From CAZBDV01 sp964490765 (lineage in GTDB: Bacteria; Cloacimonadota; Cloacimonadia; Cloacimonadales; JAJBBL01): DNA of 40,328 nt. A model generated the notes under the pieces. That model saw nothing but the letters and a program-made list of their open reading frames with translations. It ran no database searches and was not told the DNA's origin. Both the position numbers and the translations under genes were made by a program. The stretch lies in assembly GCA_964490765.1 (NCBI GenBank), contig CAZBDV010000019.1, positions 1-40,328 on the forward strand. The letters are read 5' to 3'. Shown piece by piece: positions 34,295-40,328 of the stretch (its first letter is position 1; each line of letters opens with the position of its first letter).

Positions 34295-36043
34295 TTACAA
34301 GGTGTAAGGACAGTCTGCCGTCTGGCATTCCGGATGTATTTGATCATCCGGTTTGATAGTCTCATCGTCATATATATCGATCTTCTCATGACGACAATAC
34401 ACGAACTGGTATGTTTTGAAACCGCCATTAAGATTATACACATTACTGAACCCTTTCTGCAAGAGTATTCTGCAGGCAAGATAACTCCTCTGCCCGGAAA
34501 GGCAGAAGGCAACTATCTTGCGGTCCCGGGGTAACTCATTCAGGCGGCTTCTTAGCTCATCAAGGGGAATACTGATGCTTCCGGGAATCGTACAACATTC
34601 AAATTCTTCCTTCTTACGAACATCGAGCAGGAAGGCATCCCTATACTCTTTTTTGCGGAGATCCTGCCAGGTAATGGCTTGGAATTTTCGCTGGAGAAGA
34701 TTCTCGCCCACGTAACCGGCCAGGGTTAGAGGGTCTCTGGCTGAAGAAAAGGGTGGTGCATATGAATGCTCAAAATCGGTCAGATCATAAACGGTTCCAT
34801 TATTCTGCATGAAGGCAGCAACAACATCAATCCGTTTATCTACTCCCTGATAACCAATAATCTGAGCTCCCAAAATCCGTCCTTCTTCCGGGTTACAGAG
34901 CAGCTTGAGCGATATAGGTGAAGCACCCGGATAGTAACCGGCATGATCTGAACTATGGGTGGCTACTGTAAAGTATTCCATCCGCTGTTGCTGCAATTGT
35001 CTTTCCGAAACACCAACCATACCGGCAGTCAGTTCAAAAACCTTGATAATGGCAGTAGGAAACGCCCCTTTAAACTTCCTGATATTGTCTCCCGTGATAT
35101 TGTCGGCTACAGCTCTCCCCTGCTTATTGGCCGGCCCGGCCAGAAAGGCATTGAAATCCTGATTGAGAACGAGTTGTTTTGTAACGATTGCATCGCCTAC
35201 TGCGTAGATATTTTCATCGCTGGTACGGAGATACTCATCAACAACTATACTACCGTTATTACTGAGTTTCAGACCACTCTCTTTCAGCCATTCTGTATCA
35301 GGCCTGACACCTGTAGCAAAGATCACTATATCACTATCTATCTGCTTGTTACTGGCTAAATTTGCTGTTATCGAATCTCCCTCCTTCTGGAGAGAAACCA
35401 CCCTCTCCCGGAGATTGATATTGATACCGCGGGCTTTGATGTGCCGCCCCAGCGCAGAGGCTATTTCGAAATCGAAAAAGGGAAGAATACGGTCTTCCAT
35501 CTCCACGAGAGAGACCTCAGAACAGATTTCATTTAGATTTTCTATCATCTCGATACCGATATAACCTGCACCGATAACGATCGCTTTCTCCGGTTTTCGC
35601 TTATCGATGTATTCTTTAATCCGATCGGTATCCTCTACATCACGCAGAACGAAGACTCCCGGTAGATCACTGCCGGAAACAGGGGGTTTGAAAGGCCTGG
35701 CACCGGGAGAGAGGATTAGTTTATCATAACTCTCATAATATTCCTTATTATTCTCCAGGTCTCTAATACGGACCTTCTTCTCTTCTCTCTCAAGACCAAT
35801 AACCTCATGAAGGGTTCTTATCTCCAGATTGAAGCGTTGGGCAAATTCCTCTTTCGGCTGGACAAAGAGTTTGTCCCTTGTTTTTATCACACCACCAATA
35901 TAATATGGGAGCCCGCAATTGGCATAAGAGATATAGCGGCCCCTCTCAATTATGATGATTCTGGCAGATTCGTCATTCCTTCTCAGTCTCGCAGCGGTAG
36001 AGGCTCCACCAGCTACACCACCGACAATCAGATAAGTCTTCAT
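34295..36043 (-). CDS. CoA-disulfide reductase with C-terminal rhodanese domain
   Basis: The N-terminal FAD motif GGVAGGASTAAR (8-19) and the redox cysteine Cys43 in SYANCGLPYY match CoA-disulfide reductases. An NAD motif VIGAGYIGIEM, the second FAD motif NIYAVGDA and a dimerisation domain follow. From about 470 a rhodanese domain carries Cys514 in the active loop CLSGQR. Such fusions (CoADR-Rhd) reduce CoA disulfides, persulfides or polysulfides with NAD(P)H. A 40-residue tail adds Cys573 and Cys578, whose purpose is unclear. A redox or sulfur role next to the nitroreductase fusion is inference. Confidence 0.9.
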   Translation of the reverse strand: MKTYLIVGGVAGGASTAARLRRNDESARIIIIERGRYISYANCGLPYYIGGVIKTRDKLFVQPKEEFAQRFNLEIRTLHEVIGLEREEKKVRIRDLENNKEYYESYDKLILSPGARPFKPPVSGSDLPGVFVLRDVEDTDRIKEYIDKRKPEKAIVIGAGYIGIEMIENLNEICSEVSLVEMEDRILPFFDFEIASALGRHIKARGININLRERVVSLQKEGDSITANLASNKQIDSDIVIFATGVRPDTEWLKESGLKLSNNGSIVVDEYLRTSDENIYAVGDAIVTKQLVLNQDFNAFLAGPANKQGRAVADNITGDNIRKFKGAFPTAIIKVFELTAGMVGVSERQLQQQRMEYFTVATHSSDHAGYYPGASPISLKLLCNPEEGRILGAQIIGYQGVDKRIDVVAAFMQNNGTVYDLTDFEHSYAPPFSSARDPLTLAGYVGENLLQRKFQAITWQDLRKKEYRDAFLLDVRKKEEFECCTIPGSISIPLDELRSRLNELPRDRKIVAFCLSGQRSYLACRILLQKGFSNVYNLNGGFKTYQFVYCRHEKIDIYDDETIKPDDQIHPECQTADCPYTL

Positions 36044-36108
36044 TCCTCTCCTCAGATCTCGCTTTGCAGGTTAACCGAAAATATTTTTATGCTGACAGAG
36101 TGATAGAA

Positions 36109-36882
36109 CTACCTCGCTATACCCCGTTCTGAATTTCTGACAAAATCTAAAAAATACCTCTGTTCCGGAGTCAGGTTGGTTAACTGTTTGACCGCCTCCA
36201 GAGCCTGAGTTACATTGTATTTTGAATGATATATAATCTTGTAGATCTCCCTGATTGCTTCTATTGTCTCGCTGCTGAATCCCTTACGCTGTAAACCTAC
36301 AGTATTGAGGCCTACAGGACGGAAGGGCATTCCTTCTCCACGGGTATAGGGAGGAACATCCTTCTTTACCCCTGAATGACCGCCGATAAAGGCATACTTA
36401 CCTATCTTTACAAACTGATGAATCGCTACCAGCCCACCGATTGTGACATAGTCTTCTATAGTAATATGCCCGGCAAGGGTTGAAACATTAGCCATAATGA
36501 TATTATTACCGAGATGGCAGTTATGAGCAATATGACAGTAGGCCATCAGAAAACAGTTGTTTCCGATCGTTGTATCCTCATCTAATGTTGCCGAGCAGTT
36601 AGCGGTCACGAATTCTCTGAATGTGTTGTTATCTCCTATAACCAGCCTTGTCGGTTCACCTTTGTATTTGAGATCCTGACATCTTGAGCCTATGACGGCA
36701 GAGTGATAGAAATGATTATTCTTACCAATTATCGTATGTCCTTCGATGATGACGTTCGATTCCAGAACAGAGTTATCACCGAGTTCTACATTGGGGCCAA
36801 CAATAGAAAAGGGGCCGACCTTGACATTTTCTCCAATTTTCGCTTTACTGTTAACCTGCGCTGTCGGATGAATCTCAGTCAT
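36109..36882 (-). CDS. lpxA: Acyl-ACP--UDP-N-acetylglucosamine O-acyltransferase
   Basis: LpxA adds a 3-hydroxyacyl chain to UDP-GlcNAc, the first step of lipid A synthesis. The N-terminal two thirds are left-handed beta-helix hexapeptide repeats (IGENVKVGPFSIVG and so on), with the catalytic His in CHIAHNCHLG (His120). The C-terminal helices include GLQRKGFSSETIEAIREIY. An in-frame ATG at 36894 overlaps the lpxC-fabZ stop, but GAGG lies six bases before ATG 36882 and yields the usual MTEIHPTA start, so the shorter form is chosen. Confidence 0.95.
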   Translation of the reverse strand: MTEIHPTAQVNSKAKIGENVKVGPFSIVGPNVELGDNSVLESNVIIEGHTIIGKNNHFYHSAVIGSRCQDLKYKGEPTRLVIGDNNTFREFVTANCSATLDEDTTIGNNCFLMAYCHIAHNCHLGNNIIMANVSTLAGHITIEDYVTIGGLVAIHQFVKIGKYAFIGGHSGVKKDVPPYTRGEGMPFRPVGLNTVGLQRKGFSSETIEAIREIYKIIYHSKYNVTQALEAVKQLTNLTPEQRYFLDFVRNSERGIAR

Positions 36883-36890
36883 AGGCAACC

Positions 36891-38291
36891 TCATTTCCTG
36901 ATAATTTTTGCCAGAAAATCACCTTCGCAGACTTTCTGTTCTCCAACATAAGCGTCGCCGTGCATCTTGGTTATCGATTTTTTCAGACTGATCACTGACA
37001 ATACAAACCTCAGTGTATCACCCGGTACGACCGGTTTGCGGAATTTAACATTATCGATAGCAGCAAAATAGGCTACGTATTCTTCCGGATTATCGCAGCT
37101 ATTGAGCAACATTATACCACCGGTCTGAGCCATTGCCTCAACGATCAATACTCCAGGCATAACCGGATGGTCGGGAAAATGCCCCTGGAAAAAAGGCTCA
37201 TTGATTGTAACATTCTTTATTCCGACGATCTTCTCCTCCGCGACGAATTCTGTTATCTTATCAACGAGAAGGAAAGGATAGCGATGAGGCAGGATCCGCT
37301 GAATGGCCGATATGTCAAAGACAACTTCAGACAGACTCTTCTTCTGATACATCTTCTGTAATTTCTGTTTCTTGTAGATCTGTCTCAGCTTCTTGACCAA
37401 TTCGACATTTGTTTTGTGGCCGGAACGGGCTGCCAGGATATGTCCCTTGATCGGTACACCGAGCAGGGCCATATCTCCCAACAGGTCAACCACTTTATGT
37501 CGAACGAATTCATTGTAGAAGCGGAGTGGTGTGTTATTGACTATGCCGTTCTCTCCGATCGGGATCTCATTCTCGTAACCAAAAAGCTCCTTTAATTCTT
37601 CCATCTCTTCACTGGTTATATCTGGCTCGGCAATCACCAGTGCATTATCAAGCGATCCCCCTTTGATCAGGTTCGCCTTTTTAAGGGTTAATAATTCGCT
37701 CATAAAGCAGAAGGTTCTGGCTGGAGCAAACTCCTTTTCGAAATAATCGATCGAGGGGAACCAGGTGTATTGAGTACCGAGATACTTGTGTTTGTAATCA
37801 ACCATAAAGGTTATCTTTAACTCGTTGGAAGGAACAATGACCACATCAACATTCTCCTCCGGAGCAGAAAAGGATATTGGATCTTCGAACTCCAGATATT
37901 CTCGCTCTGATTCTTGCTCCATCAGGCCGACCTGCTTCAGTAGATTGTAATATATCAGCGAACTACCATCGGCTACGGGAACCTCCGGACCGTTGATCTC
38001 AATGCGGATATTATCTATATCCAGCCCCTTAATCGCTGCCAACAAATGCTCGGTAGTAGATACCGTAGCGTTCTGGATCCCGATAGTCGTACCTCTCGAC
38101 ATATCCACAACATGGTCTATGTCTGCAGGTATTTCGGGATTTTCGGGGAGATCAGTCCTGATAAAGATAATCCCTTCATCGTCATTGGTGGCCGGCTTAA
38201 AAACTACGGTTGTGATCTCTCCCGTATGGAGACCTATCCCGGTATAACTCGTCGTGCCACCAATAGTTTTCTTCATCTCTTTTTCGTTCAT
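36891..38291 (-). CDS. lpxC/fabZ: Bifunctional LpxC deacetylase-FabZ dehydratase
   Basis: Two enzymes fused in one 466-residue chain. LpxC (about 1-305) removes the acetyl group from UDP-3-O-acyl-GlcNAc; zinc ligands are His82 (STTEHLLAA), His265 and Asp269 (HKVVDLLGD), with His292 (SGHKTN) as catalytic base. FabZ (about 325-466) dehydrates 3-hydroxyacyl-ACP; catalytic His371 lies in GHFPDHPVMPG and Glu385 in EAMAQ. This fusion is known in the FCB group and is good taxonomic evidence. AGGA precedes the ATG. The fusion ties lipid A commitment to fatty-acid elongation, which share the same acyl-ACP pool. Confidence 0.97.
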   Translation of the reverse strand: MNEKEMKKTIGGTTSYTGIGLHTGEITTVVFKPATNDDEGIIFIRTDLPENPEIPADIDHVVDMSRGTTIGIQNATVSTTEHLLAAIKGLDIDNIRIEINGPEVPVADGSSLIYYNLLKQVGLMEQESEREYLEFEDPISFSAPEENVDVVIVPSNELKITFMVDYKHKYLGTQYTWFPSIDYFEKEFAPARTFCFMSELLTLKKANLIKGGSLDNALVIAEPDITSEEMEELKELFGYENEIPIGENGIVNNTPLRFYNEFVRHKVVDLLGDMALLGVPIKGHILAARSGHKTNVELVKKLRQIYKKQKLQKMYQKKSLSEVVFDISAIQRILPHRYPFLLVDKITEFVAEEKIVGIKNVTINEPFFQGHFPDHPVMPGVLIVEAMAQTGGIMLLNSCDNPEEYVAYFAAIDNVKFRKPVVPGDTLRFVLSVISLKKSITKMHGDAYVGEQKVCEGDFLAKIIRK

Positions 38292-38343
38292 AGCAATTCC
38301 TGTTTACGGTTTTTTATTTTTCTGTAATAAATTAGTGTATTGT

Positions 38344-38366
38344 CAGCCAGAGTGGATGTCTGGCTG
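38344..38366 (-). other. Hairpin between lpxD and lpxC-fabZ
   Basis: CAGCCAGA at 38344-38351 pairs with TCTGGCTG at 38359-38366, an 8-bp perfect stem with a 7-base loop. On the minus strand no T-tract follows, so transcription probably continues; the structure may act as an mRNA processing or stability element between the two genes. Confidence 0.55.
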
Positions 38367-38376
38367 GAAATCAGTA

Positions 38377-39429
38377 TTACTTTTCTTCCTGCTTCTGTTG
38401 CCTGCGCATAAGCTTATTGAAGAAGGATAGTATTTCGGGTAATCTTCTGAGAGAGACAATAATTCTTTTCTGTAAAGAGGCATCAATAGCTGGAGTTCCA
38501 AAATATCTCTTGCCGGCTGGAACATCGCTGCTGATACCTGATTGGGCACCAACCATAGCACCATCATTGATCGTTAAATGGCCGGCAGCACCTACCTGCC
38601 CGGCCAGAAAGACATTGTTTCCTACTACTGTGTTACCGGCAAGTCCGACCTGGGCACAGAGAATTACATTCCTGCCAAGCCGGCAATTGTGCCCTATCTG
38701 AACAAGATTATCTATCTTGGAGCCGGCACCGATTCTCGTGACACCGAAAGTAGCTCTATCAATACAACTGTTAGCTCCTATCTCCACATCGTTCTCGATT
38801 ATGACCCTGCCAATGTGGTTGATCTTTTTATGCTCACCCTCAATCTGAAGATAACCAAAGCCATCCATACCGACAACAGCCCCAGAATGGATAAACACTC
38901 TGTTTCCTATCTCACTGTCTGGATAGATGGTAACATTAGGATAGATACGGCAGGCCTCACCTATTATGACCTTCTCTCCAATCACCGTATTAGCACCTAT
39001 TAGTGTTCCGTTGCCGATTTTGACTCCTGGCTCTATAACTACATTGGGGCCTATGTGAACCTCAGTACCGAGCACAGTATCTTCTGCTATCCTTGCTGTC
39101 GGGTCTATGGTTGTCTCTACCCTCTCACTCTCTAGTTCCAACCATTTGTCTACAATTGTGTTCAAGGAGAGATAAGGTCTGGAACTGAAAAAGAGATTGG
39201 TCTCCGGTAGAAGATTAACATCGAAATCTATCGGAACAATGACCAGACCGGCATTTAGGTCTGCCAGTTCCTGTAAAAATTTACTGTCTTCATAAAAGCA
39301 GACAGAGTGCTCGTTAGCTTCCCCCAGTTCTGAGATGTTGCTCAGAAGAACCTCTTTCTGCTCTAATAGATGCCCCTCCAAACCTGCAGTCAAGTCTGCA
39401 GGCTTAAGCTTGCGGGAAAAAGTCTTCAT
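38377..39429 (-). CDS. lpxD: UDP-3-O-acylglucosamine N-acyltransferase
   Basis: LpxD adds the second 3-hydroxyacyl chain in lipid A synthesis. It has the N-terminal uridine-binding domain (about 1-100), a left-handed beta-helix of hexapeptide repeats (about 105-310) with catalytic His247 in VQIGHNCRLG, and a C-terminal helix (about 320-350) that is basic and Gln-rich. Length is normal at 350 residues. It starts 12 bases after the OmpH/Skp gene, so the two are one operon, and lpxC-fabZ follows after an 85-base gap. Confidence 0.96.
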   Translation of the reverse strand: MKTFSRKLKPADLTAGLEGHLLEQKEVLLSNISELGEANEHSVCFYEDSKFLQELADLNAGLVIVPIDFDVNLLPETNLFFSSRPYLSLNTIVDKWLELESERVETTIDPTARIAEDTVLGTEVHIGPNVVIEPGVKIGNGTLIGANTVIGEKVIIGEACRIYPNVTIYPDSEIGNRVFIHSGAVVGMDGFGYLQIEGEHKKINHIGRVIIENDVEIGANSCIDRATFGVTRIGAGSKIDNLVQIGHNCRLGRNVILCAQVGLAGNTVVGNNVFLAGQVGAAGHLTINDGAMVGAQSGISSDVPAGKRYFGTPAIDASLQKRIIVSLRRLPEILSFFNKLMRRQQKQEEK

Positions 39430-39441
39430 ACTGCCGTCAGA

Positions 39442-39975
39442 CTATTCTTCTGTATCGATTGCCTGGTTTAAATCCTGGATGATCAGGTCGGTAATATCCA
39501 GATTCGGCTTGGCATAAAGAATTCCACCACCTATTGCGTCGAAAATTATAGAATAGTTCTCTTCAATGGCAACCTTTTCGATTGAATCTCTGAGCTTATC
39601 CATTATCGGTTCAAGAAGTTCGGTGTTACGCTGCATCGCCAGTCCGTTCTCACCAAAGATGCTCTCTATATACTGTCTTCGCTCTCTTTTCTTAGCTTCA
39701 ATTCGTTCCTCTGCCTGTGCCCTACCTGACTCGGTCAGAGTCAGTCTTCTCGCTTCATACTCGGATTCCAGTCTCTGGATTTCCTCTTCCAGTCGCTGTA
39801 ACTCACGCTCCCAGCTCTCACGTTCGGCCATGAAGATCGATTGGGCTTCCCGTGTATCCTGACTCTCCATCATTATCCTGTCTGTATCAATATAGGCTAT
39901 CCTCAAAGTCTGAGCCAATAAGAGAGTCCCTGTAGTCAGTAAGCTCAAAACGGCTATAAGTATGATTCTTTTCAT
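39442..39975 (-). CDS. OmpH/Skp family periplasmic chaperone
   Basis: Skp trimers hold unfolded outer-membrane proteins in the periplasm. There is a signal peptide (about 1-22), then RIAYIDTDRIM, a long charged coiled-coil hairpin (about 40-125) and a C-terminal strand region with YSIIFDAIGGGILYAKP and DITDLIIQDLN, as expected. An open frame begins at 39987, but GGAGG lies 5 bases before ATG 39975, which is therefore the start. It leads the lpx cluster, the arrangement found in many Gram-negatives, though bamA is not next to it here. Confidence 0.93.
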   Translation of the reverse strand: MKRIILIAVLSLLTTGTLLLAQTLRIAYIDTDRIMMESQDTREAQSIFMAERESWERELQRLEEEIQRLESEYEARRLTLTESGRAQAEERIEAKKRERRQYIESIFGENGLAMQRNTELLEPIMDKLRDSIEKVAIEENYSIIFDAIGGGILYAKPNLDITDLIIQDLNQAIDTEE

Positions 39976-40276
39976 CAAATCCTCCATTATATCGACGAAT
40001 TTCTTGTTAGAACGTATATTTCATTTTACTGTATCACAGATTAGAAGAAAACATACATTCCCCTCTTCTATCGTTCAACCTTTTTATCTCAGAGAGATAA
40101 GTCAATAAAAATCGCTTGTTTATCTTCCTCTATAGAGAGTAAAACCTGCAGGAAAAAAAGATAGAGACTGCAGATAGTACTGTAATGGAAACTCAAGCTT
40201 ACCTTTATTCTTGACAAATAAACCCGGTAAAGAGATCTTGATTTACTAAACTAAAAATCAGGAGGAGGTGAAATTA
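39976..40276. promoter_or_regulatory. Divergent promoter region between skp and rpsU
   Basis: This 301-bp A/T-rich gap serves two divergent genes. For skp, on the minus strand, TTGAAC (40078-40073) and TATGTT (40055-40050) are spaced by exactly 17 bases and form a reasonable promoter. For rpsU, TTGACA at 40211-40216 is a perfect -35, but no good -10 sits at standard distance. The very strong ribosome site GGAGGAGGTG lies at 40261-40270. No other gene or RNA is apparent in it. Confidence 0.45.
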
Positions 40277-40328
40277 GTGCCGATAGTTTATAGTCGTGAT
40301 GGAGAGCCTTTTGAGATCACTCTGAAAC
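40277..40328 (+). CDS. rpsU: 30S ribosomal protein S21 (5' end only)
   Basis: Only 17 codons are present, reading VPIVYSRDGEPFEITLK from a GTG start. They align with the conserved bS21 N-terminus (MPxV-x-R-x-x-EPFE-x-x-L). GGAGGAGGTG lies just upstream at 40261-40270, a near-perfect ribosome site, which suits a highly expressed ribosomal protein. The rest of the gene is outside the window. Confidence 0.75.
   Translation, partial: MPIVYSRDGEPFEITLK

Noticed and set aside
40211..40253. Full promoter for rpsU from TTGACA at 40211
   Set aside because: No acceptable -10 element occurs at 16-18 base spacing; the closest A/T-rich element (TAAACT at 40248-40253) is too far away.
1..40328. CRISPR arrays, prophage or insertion-sequence genes
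   Set aside because: No regularly spaced repeats, integrase, transposase or phage structural gene was seen on either strand.

Overview
The window looks like chromosome from a Gram-negative bacterium of the Fibrobacteres-Chlorobi-Bacteroidetes (FCB) superphylum. My best guess is a Cloacimonadota-like or similar anaerobic lineage. The evidence is a fused LpxC-FabZ protein in a lipid A cluster, a PorV-type outer-membrane protein upstream of a huge M6 metalloprotease with a type IX secretion (T9SS) C-terminal sorting domain, three DUF5683-like proteins in tandem, and amino-acid-fermenter genes (histidine ammonia-lyase, a 2-hydroxyacyl-CoA dehydratase-family protein). The phylum is inferred; only the FCB-type gene content is seen directly. 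No phage, insertion sequence, CRISPR array or antibiotic-resistance cassette was recognised.

Region 1 (1-9363). A truncated tRNA-Pro gene reads leftward. Then, on the plus strand, come an ABC-F ATPase, an orphan HgdB-like iron-sulfur protein, and a tight run of housekeeping genes: aspS, purN, mtaB, an MlaF-like ATPase, a class III sirtuin and nth. Two small repeats sit here: a degenerate 7-bp repeat across the ABC-F stop codon and a perfect 41-bp tandem duplication of the end of nth.

Region 2 (9364-16851). A leader with overlapping dyads precedes a compact six-gene surface-polysaccharide locus: a Wzz-like chain-length protein, a Wzx-like flippase, a Wzy/WaaL-like polymerase or ligase, two GT4 and one GT2 glycosyltransferases. 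There are no sugar-nucleotide genes and no priming transferase, so precursors must be made elsewhere.

Region 3 (16911-30962, minus strand). Reading right to left: an S41 peptidase, tRNA-Leu(CAA), a PorV-like protein, the T9SS-sorted M6 metalloprotease, the DUF5683-like trio, hutH, a large TPR lipoprotein, an EcfT-like membrane protein and truA. This is the cell-envelope and secretion part of the window, and the least characterised proteins are here.

Region 4 (30963-33330). A 462-bp gap carries three clustered perfect hairpins, one with a 15-bp stem. A small plus-strand island follows: an M23 peptidase, a lipoprotein made of eight Tyr-Asp repeats, and a 66-residue protein of unknown function.

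Region 5 (33386-40328). On the minus strand, reading right to left: an OmpH/Skp chaperone, lpxD, lpxC-fabZ and lpxA (lipid A synthesis and outer-membrane biogenesis), then a CoA-disulfide reductase-rhodanese and a VOC-nitroreductase fusion. The window ends in the first codons of rpsU, divergent from the skp-lpx operon.
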